From: CBDULX01 sp965368175 | Lineage (GTDB): Bacteria; Pseudomonadota; Gammaproteobacteria; SZUA-229 | Assembly (NCBI GenBank): GCA_965368175.1 | Contig: CBDULX010000164.1 | Span: 1-6,787 of the forward strand | Direction of reading: 5' to 3' | DNA: 6,787 nt | Shown here: positions 1 to 5,852 of the stretch, piece after piece | Layout: each line of letters begins with the position of its first letter | Numbering within the stretch: position 1 is the first letter of the stretch | The notes under the pieces: model-generated | Told to the model about the DNA's origin: nothing | Seen by the model: the letters and a program-made list of their open reading frames with translations, nothing else | The model's database searches: none | Made by a program: the position numbers and the translations under genes

Positions 1-2107
1 CGACATCCTTCAAACCACTTTCGGTTATCCTGAATTCCGTGCTCATCAGCAGGAAGTCATCGAACAGTTAATTCAGGGTAATGATGCCGTGGTGCTCATG
101 CCTACAGGTGGTGGTAAATCTCTGTGTTATCAGATTCCGGCCATGGCACGCGGAGGTGTGGGGATTATTATTTCACCCCTAATTGCATTGATGCAGGACC
201 AGGTTTCAGCTTTGCAGCAGTTAGGCGTGAAGGCCGCTTTCCTTAATTCATCACTGGACGCTTTCAGTGCCCAGGAAGTTGAACGGGATTTGCTCAGTGG
301 TAATCTGGATATGTTGTATGTGGCCCCAGAACGACTGATGACCAGTCGTTTTCTGGCTTTGCTGGAGCGCTCCACTATAGCCCTGTTTGCCATCGATGAA
401 GCCCATTGCGTATCCCAGTGGGGGCATGACTTCAGGCGTGAGTATTTACAATTATCGGTGCTGCATGAACGTTTTCCCGATATTCCACGTATTGCCCTGA
501 CGGCCACAGCAGATGAACCCACTCGAAAGGAAATCATCCTTCGACTGGGACTGGATCAGGCCCGGGTGTTTGTATCGGGATTTGATCGGCCCAACATCTG
601 TTACCGTATCGAACAGGGTTCAGACAATGCTCGTCAGGCTTTATTAAAGTTTATTCGTGATGAGCATCCGAATGATGCCGGCATTGTGTATTGCCTGTCG
701 CGTAAAAAAGTTGAGCAGGTGGCAGACTGGTTGAGCAGTAAGGGGCTAAAAGCACTGCCGTATCATGCCGGCCTGTCTGCTGAGCTACGAGCTAAGAATC
801 AACATCAGTTTCTCAATGATGATGCAGTGATTATTGTGGCTACCATCGCCTTTGGTATGGGTATAGATAAACCCGATGTGCGTTTCGTGGCACACCTGAA
901 TTTACCCAAAAGCCTGGAAGCCTATTATCAGGAAACGGGTCGTGCCGGACGAGATGGTTTACCGGCTACGGCCTGGATGATGTACGGTTTGCAGGACGTC
1001 ATTATGCTCAGGCAGATGATGGAAAATTCCGATGCCGATGAACAGCACAAACGTGTCGAGCATCATAAGCTGGAAGCCATGCTGGGGTTTAGTGAACTCA
1101 CCACATGTCGTCGTCAGGCGCTGCTGAAATATTTCGACGATCACCTTGAACATGCCTGTGGTAATTGTGATACCTGTCTGTCACCGGTGGAAACCTGGGA
1201 TGCTACCGAGATCGCACAAAAAGCATTATCCACTGTATACAGAACCGGCCAGCGTTTTGGTGTGAACTACCTGATCGATGTTTTACTGGGGAAATCGACT
1301 GAACGCACACAGTCTTTTGGACATCAGCAACTGGCAGTTTTTGGGCTGGGTAAGGAACTGGATCAAAAGCAATGGCGGGGTATATTCAGACAGTTGATTG
1401 CCCGCAATCTTCTGGCAGTAGACGTTGAAGGTCACGGAGGCCTTCACTTAACTGAACAATGTCGACCCTATTTACGCGCTGAGCAAACCCTGATGTTGCG
1501 TAAAGAAGTCAAACAGCTTAAAAAATCCTCTGCCAAAAATCGCCAGAGTGTGGTCAAAGAAAGTGAGCAGAAGCTCTGGGATGCATTACGAGATTGTCGA
1601 CGCAAACTGGCAGATGCACAGGAAATACCACCCTATCGGATTTTTCACGATGCCACATTAATGGAAATGGTCAGTCATTTACCTCTGAACCATGAACAGT
1701 TTGCCCGCATCTCTGGCGTTGGTGAACACAAACTGGAAGCCTATGCGGATGATTTTCTACAGGTACTACGTGATTATCATGATCAACTAAAGAGTGCACC
1801 AACAAATACCGATACGGTGGCAGAAACCGTGCAATTGTTTAATTCCGGTATGAATGTGGACACTATTGCCAGCCATCGTAATCTGTCAGCAACTACCATT
1901 TATGGACATCTGGCCAAAGCCATTGAAGCCAGCCAGATTAAACTTGAAGATGTGGTGGCTCTGGATCAGCAACTGATCCAGTCTATTCAGGATATGCTGC
2001 TGGATATTGGAGAGGCCGGCAATCGTATCAAACCCGTATTCGAAGCGCTTGAGGGTGCTTATGACTATGGTGTGTTACGTTGTATCAATGCCGACACTCG
2101 AGTGTGA
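1..2107 (+). CDS. recQ: ATP-dependent DNA helicase RecQ, 5' end cut off by the window
   Basis: RecQ is a 3'-5' superfamily 2 DNA helicase acting in recombination and replication-fork repair in the cytoplasm. The frame is open from base 2 with no start codon, and the N-terminal Q-motif (FGYPEFRAHQQ) is already present, so probably only about 5-20 residues lie outside. In the 701 visible residues I see Walker A TGGGKS (35-40), DEAH (132-135), the aromatic-rich loop SQWGHDF after it, TATAD of motif III, motif V AFGMGIDKPDVRF, and motif VI QETGRAGRDG (310-319). Four zinc cysteines follow at 369, 386, 389 and 392. Then come a winged-helix RQC region (about 400-490), an HRDC domain (about 522-594) and a C-terminal tail (about 603-694) resembling the helix-turn-helix extension of longer RecQ proteins. 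It is therefore about 90 residues longer than E. coli RecQ (about 609). All key motifs are intact. A GTG at base 89 is internal and not the start. Confidence 0.97.
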   Translation, partial: DILQTTFGYPEFRAHQQEVIEQLIQGNDAVVLMPTGGGKSLCYQIPAMARGGVGIIISPLIALMQDQVSALQQLGVKAAFLNSSLDAFSAQEVERDLLSGNLDMLYVAPERLMTSRFLALLERSTIALFAIDEAHCVSQWGHDFRREYLQLSVLHERFPDIPRIALTATADEPTRKEIILRLGLDQARVFVSGFDRPNICYRIEQGSDNARQALLKFIRDEHPNDAGIVYCLSRKKVEQVADWLSSKGLKALPYHAGLSAELRAKNQHQFLNDDAVIIVATIAFGMGIDKPDVRFVAHLNLPKSLEAYYQETGRAGRDGLPATAWMMYGLQDVIMLRQMMENSDADEQHKRVEHHKLEAMLGFSELTTCRRQALLKYFDDHLEHACGNCDTCLSPVETWDATEIAQKALSTVYRTGQRFGVNYLIDVLLGKSTERTQSFGHQQLAVFGLGKELDQKQWRGIFRQLIARNLLAVDVEGHGGLHLTEQCRPYLRAEQTLMLRKEVKQLKKSSAKNRQSVVKESEQKLWDALRDCRRKLADAQEIPPYRIFHDATLMEMVSHLPLNHEQFARISGVGEHKLEAYADDFLQVLRDYHDQLKSAPTNTDTVAETVQLFNSGMNVDTIASHRNLSATTIYGHLAKAIEASQIKLEDVVALDQQLIQSIQDMLLDIGEAGNRIKPVFEALEGAYDYGVLRCINADTRV

Positions 2108-2162
2108 CTGATTTTCAATCTATTTATTAAATTAACGATTCATTCCAAACAGGGTTCTACTT

Positions 2163-2681
2163 ATGATTAATATGGAAGATGTACTGGGTATGCTGATCGA
2201 GCAACTCAGCCTGTGGTCTCCCAGGATTGGTGGCGCAATACTGGTATTGCTGGTTTTTTATATCATGGGCCGAATACTGCTGCGCCTGATAGACAAAAAC
2301 ATGTCCAGATTTAAACTGAATATACACCTGATGATGCTGATCCGTCGGGCTATACGCGTTACATTAATGATCATTGGCCTGATAACCGCGTTTGGCACAT
2401 TGGGTATAGATATTTCTGCCCTGGTCGCCGGCCTGGGCTTAACGGGTTTTGCACTGGGTTTTGCTCTGAAAGACACCATTTCAAATTTGTTGTCCGGCGT
2501 CCTGATACTTTTGTACCGTCCGTTTGAAATTGGCAGTAAAATTGATGTATCCGGACATCAGGGTAGAGTCACTTCTATAGATTTACGTTACACAGAACTG
2601 GAAAATGATGGGCAGCGAGTACTGATACCTAATTCAAAACTGTTTACCGATCCAATCAGGGTAATGAAATCGTCTGATTGA
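2163..2681 (+). CDS. Small mechanosensitive channel of the MscS family
   Basis: This 172-residue inner-membrane protein belongs to the MscS superfamily, which opens under membrane tension to release solutes during hypo-osmotic shock. Predicted segments are TM1 (about 20-42), TM2 (about 60-80) and the pore-lining TM3 (about 84-119), which has the Gly/Ala-rich packing pattern AGLGLTGFALGFALKD followed by SNLLSGVLILLYRPFEIG. A beta-domain follows (about 120-165), with GRVTSIDLRYTEL and the typical VLIPNSKLF. It ends there, so the large C-terminal alpha/beta vestibule of E. coli MscS (286 residues) is missing. Short forms like this are known in the superfamily, and there is no sign of a frameshift at the stop. 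The start at 2163 is preceded by AGGG at 2151-2154 with 8-nt spacing. An ATG at 2172 is the only nearby alternative. It lies 55 bp after recQ with no evident terminator, so co-transcription is possible. Gating behaviour cannot be inferred. Confidence 0.92.
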   Translation: MINMEDVLGMLIEQLSLWSPRIGGAILVLLVFYIMGRILLRLIDKNMSRFKLNIHLMMLIRRAIRVTLMIIGLITAFGTLGIDISALVAGLGLTGFALGFALKDTISNLLSGVLILLYRPFEIGSKIDVSGHQGRVTSIDLRYTELENDGQRVLIPNSKLFTDPIRVMKSSD

Positions 2682-2695
2682 TTTAATATCTTTAG

Positions 2696-2724
2696 TTTTA
2701 AGGCGCTATATTTTTAACTATACT
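2696..2724 (+). promoter_or_regulatory. Possible sigma70-type promoter of the beta-propeller gene
   Basis: The -10-like hexamer TATACT (2719-2724, 5 of 6 to TATAAT) lies in the AT-rich 79-bp gap before the gene at 2761. The hexamer 17 bp upstream, TTTTAA (2696-2701), matches TTGACA at only 3 of 6 positions. The spacing is right but the -35 is poor, so this is a weak candidate based on sequence alone. Confidence 0.3.
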
Positions 2725-2760
2725 TCAAAAACAACAATAGCATTAAGCAAAGGATAGCCC

Positions 2761-4440
2761 ATGTCTATAACAACAAATTACTTACGTCTGCTGTTTCCTG
2801 CCTGTCTTGTTCTTAGTCTAATCTCCCTGCCTTTGCATGCCGCGGATACAAACACCCGTACACTTGTAACAGGTGCCGCTTTTCATGGTAGCAATGGCAT
2901 CCGACTGTCCCCGCAGGGGCTGGTCTACGTTGCCAGTGCTGTTGGCAGTCGAATCGATGTACTGGATCCAGCCTCGGGCAAACGCCTTCGATCGCTGGGA
3001 CCGGAACAGGGTGTGTGGGGGCCGGATGATCTGGCCTTTGGACCGGAGGGTGCTCTGTACTGGACAGCCTTTTTTACCGGTGAGGTTGCCCGGCTGAATG
3101 GCGAGGGGCAGGCCGAAATCATCGCTCGAGTTGGAGAGGGCGTCAATGCGATCAGTTTTTCAGACGAAGGTCGATTGTTTGTCAGCCGTGTTTTTCTGGC
3201 CGATGAACTGTATGAGATCGACCTTAAGGGCATGCAACCTCCGCGCCTGATACGCCAGGGAATGGGGGGCTTAAATGCCATGGATTTCGGAGCGGATGGT
3301 CAGCTCTATGGTCCGCTCTGGTTCAAGGGACAAATTGCCCGCATCAATGTCGACTCGGGCGAGCTGACCGTCATCACTGATGGACTGGACACACCATCAG
3401 CTGTTAAATTTTCTCCAAACGATGAGCTGCATGCCCTCGATCAGCATCAGGGTACATTGCTGCGAATTAATATTGAGACCGGCGAGAAAACCGTGGTCGC
3501 CAACCCGGGGGCGGGTGCTGATAATCTCGACTTTGATGAAAAAGGCCGGGTGTATATCAGCAATGCACATGAAGGCAGTGTAAGTCTTGTACTCCCCAAC
3601 GGCAAAATGCGTGCATTAAGCACTGGTGGACTCAGCATGCCCGCTGGCATTGTTATTAATCCGCAGGGTGAGCTGGTGGTCGCGGCGGCGCAATCACTAC
3701 GTCACTACAATGCGCAGACCGGTGCCGAGCAGTTTGTCCTGCACACTGCCATCGGCGATCCCAGGACCCTGGCTACACCTCTCACAGTCAGCGCCTTCGG
3801 TGAGCAACAACTGGTAACTTCCTGGTTTTCCAATACCGTGCAGATATGGGATCCAGCCAGTCGCAAAGTCCAGGCCAGCTACCAGGATTTTAAGTTTCCG
3901 CTTAATGCTGTTGCCAAGGACGGTGACATTATTGTCGCGGAACTGGGTAGCCATCGTGTGGTACGTCGCAAGGTGGGATCGCTGAACTCAGAAGTTCTTA
4001 TGGATAACATCCCAGTGCCTACCGGACTTGCCGCGGCTAATGACCAGCTCTATGTGGCCGACTGGTTAACGGGAACGATTTACCAGCTCCTGGTCAACGG
4101 ACAGCCCATGCAAACACCCCATCCTGTTATCACCGGACTTAAACAGCCGGAGGGCATGGCGTTGGATGCCCTGGGCCGACTACTGGTGATTGAAACCGGG
4201 ACACAACGTCTGCTACGCATAGACCCACTGAACCCACAGATAGAAGTGCTGGCTACTGGATTATCTACTGGATTACAAGGCCCTCCGGGTTCTCCACCGA
4301 GCTGGTTACTCAGCAGTGTTGTGGTAGATGCCTGCGGTCGTATTACGCTTACCCAGGATTTGACTAACAGTTTGTTGAGAGTCGTGCCGGCTGATGTCAT
4401 TGCTGGATATTGTGAAAAGTCAGGGACGCGGCGTAATTAG
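2761..4440 (+). CDS. Exported NHL/SMP-30-like beta-propeller protein, about twelve repeats
   Basis: This 559-residue protein has a clear Sec signal peptide: R9, a hydrophobic core at 10-25, and cleavage after LHA (27) or one residue later. C15 lacks a lipobox, so a soluble periplasmic or secreted protein is expected. The rest is a run of roughly 40-residue repeats of the form xGLxxxxxGxLYVAxxxxGxIxRIDxxxG, which I place at about 42, 84, 126, 169, 211, 253, 292, 334, 379, 419, 461 and 515. This is typical of NHL, SMP-30/gluconolactonase and Vgb-like propellers. Twelve repeats would make two six-bladed propellers. No enzyme active site is recognisable, so binding and lactonase or lyase roles all remain open. 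C525 and C551 could form a disulfide in the oxidising periplasm. The start is supported by AAGGA at 2750-2754 with 6-nt spacing. It is the most GC-rich gene in the window and follows the MscS gene by 79 bp. The next gene converges on it. Confidence 0.85.
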   Translation: MSITTNYLRLLFPACLVLSLISLPLHAADTNTRTLVTGAAFHGSNGIRLSPQGLVYVASAVGSRIDVLDPASGKRLRSLGPEQGVWGPDDLAFGPEGALYWTAFFTGEVARLNGEGQAEIIARVGEGVNAISFSDEGRLFVSRVFLADELYEIDLKGMQPPRLIRQGMGGLNAMDFGADGQLYGPLWFKGQIARINVDSGELTVITDGLDTPSAVKFSPNDELHALDQHQGTLLRINIETGEKTVVANPGAGADNLDFDEKGRVYISNAHEGSVSLVLPNGKMRALSTGGLSMPAGIVINPQGELVVAAAQSLRHYNAQTGAEQFVLHTAIGDPRTLATPLTVSAFGEQQLVTSWFSNTVQIWDPASRKVQASYQDFKFPLNAVAKDGDIIVAELGSHRVVRRKVGSLNSEVLMDNIPVPTGLAAANDQLYVADWLTGTIYQLLVNGQPMQTPHPVITGLKQPEGMALDALGRLLVIETGTQRLLRIDPLNPQIEVLATGLSTGLQGPPGSPPSWLLSSVVVDACGRITLTQDLTNSLLRVVPADVIAGYCEKSGTRRN

Positions 4441-4631
4441 ACAGGCTGGTGAATTCAGATTATTATTAGCATTTTTAAAAGCTTGAATATTCGCACTTTA
4501 GAGTGAAAAATGAATATGAAAAGTCACTAAGCTAGGGGGCCTCTGATCAAGTCGTGATTGTTTTACGCTGGCCAAAAACGTCCAAATTTCCCCGAAGTTC
4601 GTTGCAATAGAAACTGATTACGGATATTTAT

Positions 4632-5006
4632 TTACCACTGAAATAAGCGAGTGCTATGGTTGAAATAAATAACCGTTAGAACCAGTGCCGTCAGCAACAA
4701 CAGGGCAAGAACAATCATCCACTTCCTGTTCCCTGTCGGTCCTTCCAGCTTTTTCAATTCTCTGCCAACATGTTTGACAGCGGCTTTAAAGGATGGTCGG
4801 TCAGCTATTTTCCTGACACTTTCCTCATGGATGAGTTTGTTTCGAATGGTCGCGATATAGCGAATACGTTTGACCAGTGCAGTGGGGATCTTGCCTTCTA
4901 CACTGGTAACTTTTTCATGCAAGCCCTTACCCTCTGCACCGAGCACTCTTTCTAATGTCGATTCTATCTTTTTTGAAGATTTTATTGCCAGATCTATGTC
5001 GCTCAT
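4632..5006 (-). CDS. Small HEPN/DUF4145-like protein with a C-terminal membrane anchor
   Basis: This 124-residue protein is read leftward. Residues 1-88 look helical and charged. The central stretch RYIATIRNKLIHEE holds R55-N56 and H60, the R-x4-H arrangement seen in HEPN domains and in the related DUF4145 fold. In many HEPN proteins this motif is the RNase active site, but in DUF4145-type proteins catalysis is unproven. Residues about 96-115 (WMIVLALLLLTALVLTVIYF) form one strong transmembrane helix, preceded by basic residues NRK, leaving a short tail. This suggests a tail-anchored protein with the helical domain in the cytoplasm. No nucleotidyltransferase (MNT) antitoxin gene lies beside it, so a classical HEPN-MNT pair is not supported. 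The ATG at 5006 has AGAAGG five bases upstream (5012-5017), and that site sits inside a predicted leader hairpin. The gene converges with the propeller gene across 191 bp. I am confident that it is a gene and moderately confident of the fold. The function is unknown. Confidence 0.72.
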   Translation of the reverse strand: MSDIDLAIKSSKKIESTLERVLGAEGKGLHEKVTSVEGKIPTALVKRIRYIATIRNKLIHEESVRKIADRPSFKAAVKHVGRELKKLEGPTGNRKWMIVLALLLLTALVLTVIYFNHSTRLFQW

Positions 5007-5086
5007 AATTACCTTCTAAAACCTTTTTCTCTCACGGAGTATCTTTGCCTGTATGGAGCATACTCGAGTCGGCAAGTTTTAGGAAG
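5007..5086 (-). promoter_or_regulatory. Structured 5' leader that can hide the ribosome binding site of the HEPN-like gene
   Basis: Read on the minus strand, CTTCCTAAAAC (5086-5076) can pair with GTTTTAGAAGG (5022-5012): 7 perfect pairs, one C-A mismatch, then U-A, a U-G wobble and C-G. The second arm contains the whole Shine-Dalgarno sequence AGAAGG (5017-5012). Nested inside are TTGCC (5075-5071) with GGCAA (5049-5045) and GTATG (5063-5059) with CATAC (5055-5051) around a 3-nt loop. The 22 nt at 5044-5023 stay unpaired on one side. The fold was worked out by hand and its stability was not computed. The transcription start is unknown; transcription must begin upstream of 5086 for this structure to exist. 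Confidence 0.4.
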
Positions 5087-5096
5087 TCCCGTTGTA

Positions 5097-5191
5097 TCTG
5101 ATTAATAGTTGCTACTGATATGGCAGCCCCAATTTCATTGATTATTTAAGCAGCTGTTTATCTGACGGTTAAGTAAGCAGGCTTAATCAGA
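5097..5191. repeat. 9-bp inverted repeat with a long spacer
   Basis: TCTGATTAA (5097-5105) is the exact reverse complement of TTAATCAGA (5183-5191), 77 bp apart. Inside the right part lies the near-palindrome TAAGCAGGCTTA (5174-5185). The long spacer makes this less convincing than the short-loop repeats that follow. Confidence 0.3.
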
Positions 5192-5260
5192 AGTTCCCCT
5201 GGTCCTGATATGGAAAAATATTGAATCAGCGAATAAGGAACCTGGTCGATACTCTCTATA

Positions 5261-5297
5261 GATAGAAAAATACACTGTTTCTGACTGTGTTTCTATC
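5261..5297. repeat. Interrupted hairpin, 8 + 3 bp arms
   Basis: GATAGAAA (5261-5268) pairs with TTTCTATC (5290-5297). After a 4-nt bulge, CAC (5273-5275) pairs with GTG (5287-5289) around an 11-nt loop. No T-run follows on either strand, so it does not look like an intrinsic terminator. Confidence 0.45.
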
Positions 5298-5375
5298 GAA
5301 ACTCAAATAGTGATCTGCTTCACATTAATGTTATTTTTTTAATGGCCGGAATCGGTTCAAAGTAGATTTTATATT

Positions 5376-5408
5376 CAGTTTTATGATGGCTCCAATTTCA
5401 TAAAACTG
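5376..5408. repeat. Perfect 11-bp inverted repeat with 11-nt loop
   Basis: CAGTTTTATGA (5376-5386) is the exact reverse complement of TCATAAAACTG (5398-5408), separated by 11 nt (5387-5397). It is the longest perfect short-loop inverted repeat I found in the window. No poly-T follows, so an intrinsic terminator is unlikely; an operator, an RNA hairpin or a relic element end are possible. Confidence 0.6.
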
Positions 5409-5414
5409 TCAGTT

Positions 5415-5435
5415 ATCACCTGTTATATTGGTGAT
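5415..5435. repeat. 6-9-6 inverted repeat
   Basis: ATCACC (5415-5420) and GGTGAT (5430-5435) are exact inverted copies around a 9-nt spacer, followed by TTT. A short stem with few Ts would make a weak terminator at best. The same 6-9-6 geometry recurs at 5453 and 5790. Confidence 0.4.
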
Positions 5436-5452
5436 TTTCCCGATGGATAAAT

Positions 5453-5473
5453 ATATCGTTTCATGGGCGATAT
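5453..5473. repeat. 6-9-6 inverted repeat followed by TTGTTTT
   Basis: ATATCG (5453-5458) and CGATAT (5468-5473) are exact inverted copies around 9 nt. The downstream TTGTTTT gives a faint terminator look for rightward transcription, but the stem is short and AT-rich. The right arm belongs to GGCGATATTG, which recurs at 5789-5798. Confidence 0.35.
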
Positions 5474-5536
5474 TGTTTTAATCTAATAATCTGACTGGTC
5501 AAAATCAGTTATACGGTACTTGTGCATTTTTCTGTA

Positions 5537-5557
5537 AATGATAATGTGACTATCATT
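5537..5557. promoter_or_regulatory. 7-7-7 operator-like inverted repeat with Fur-box resemblance
   Basis: AATGATA (5537-5543) and TATCATT (5551-5557) are exact inverted copies with a 7-bp spacer. The segment AATGATAAT (5537-5545) equals the core of the canonical Fur box, but the other half is out of register by about two bases, so a true Fur site is uncertain. The nearest rightward gene starts about 295 bp away, so the regulated target is not obvious. Confidence 0.35.
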
Positions 5558-5592
5558 CATCTAACTTTTTGATATATGCGTTTTATTTGTAA

Positions 5593-5623
5593 GTGCTATT
5601 AGTCAAAATAAAAAATCTAGCAC
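5593..5623. repeat. 6-bp inverted repeat, 19-nt spacer
   Basis: GTGCTA (5593-5598) and TAGCAC (5618-5623) are exact inverted copies flanking an A-rich spacer. This is a weak candidate in the most AT-rich part of the gap. Confidence 0.25.
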
Positions 5624-5641
5624 AAGAAAAAGCAAATTTTT

Positions 5642-5671
5642 ATAAAATATTGATGACTGTCTGTATTTTAT
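5642..5671. repeat. 8-bp AT-only inverted repeat
   Basis: ATAAAATA (5642-5649) and TATTTTAT (5664-5671) are exact inverted copies around 14 nt. Arms made only of A and T arise readily by chance at this base composition, so this is weak evidence of function. Confidence 0.25.
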
Positions 5672-5789
5672 GCTCAAATAAAAAATAGCCGATTATAAGA
5701 TGATTAACAGGTCACAAGGCCCTTTATATTCTGTGCTACCTTCCCCCCAACGAACAATGTCACAAAACTGATATTTCTGGAATTTTTCG

Positions 5790-5810
5790 GCGATATTGAA
5801 ATATTATCGC
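5790..5810. promoter_or_regulatory. 6-9-6 inverted repeat upstream of the small exported protein gene
   Basis: GCGATA (5790-5795) and TATCGC (5805-5810) are exact inverted copies around 9 nt, ending 42 bp before the ATG at 5853. A -35-like TTGAAA (5796-5801) lies in the spacer, with a poor -10 (TTTATG, 5819-5824) 17 bp on. The position suits an operator for the gene at 5853, but the promoter itself is weakly supported. Confidence 0.35.
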
Positions 5811-5852
5811 ACATCAGCTTTATGTTTTATTTCATGAATGTGATTTTTAAGT

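Larger units (their letters stand above)
5087..5852. other. AT-rich, gene-free stretch dense in inverted repeats
   Basis: About 770 bp hold no ORF that I believe in on either strand. GC is very low in places (13 of 60 bases at 5581-5640, about 22%), against about 65% at 3001-3060. The stretch contains at least eight separate inverted repeats with arms of 6-11 bp, listed individually where notable, and T- or A-runs such as the T7 at 5334-5340. There is no recognisable transposase remnant, tRNA or known riboswitch core. It could be a long regulatory region for the gene at 5853, hold an unrecognised small RNA, be a decayed foreign segment, or be a mixture of these. Confidence 0.6.

Noticed and set aside
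130..537. Open frame of 135 codons on the minus strand inside recQ
   Set aside because: It lies wholly opposite the conserved RecQ motifs I-III, has no domain pattern and no ribosome site, and is a shadow of the real gene.
2925..3281. Open frame of 118 codons on the minus strand inside the propeller gene
   Set aside because: It is a low-complexity Arg/Ser/Pro-rich translation typical of the opposite strand of a GC-rich gene, and the plus strand has clear repeats and a signal peptide.
4080..4400. Open frame of 106 codons on the minus strand inside the propeller gene
   Set aside because: It overlaps propeller repeats 10-12 completely and shows no recognisable features.
4487..4517. Nested repeat ATATTC/GAATAT around CACT-TTAG-AGTG as a terminator between the convergent genes
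   Set aside because: The arms are short and interrupted, and no T-run follows on either strand; I see no convincing terminator in 4441-4631.
4770..4955. Open frame of 61 codons on the plus strand opposite the HEPN-like gene
   Set aside because: The minus-strand frame has the R-x4-H motif, a membrane helix and a good ribosome site; this one has none.
5376..5408. Rho-independent terminator at the 11-bp inverted repeat
   Set aside because: The stem is AT-rich and is followed by TCAGTT, or by TATAAA on the other strand, with no poly-T tract.
5087..5852. CRISPR array or transposon insertion
   Set aside because: The inverted repeats differ from each other, there is no regular direct repeat-spacer pattern, and no transposase fragment or target-site duplication could be seen.
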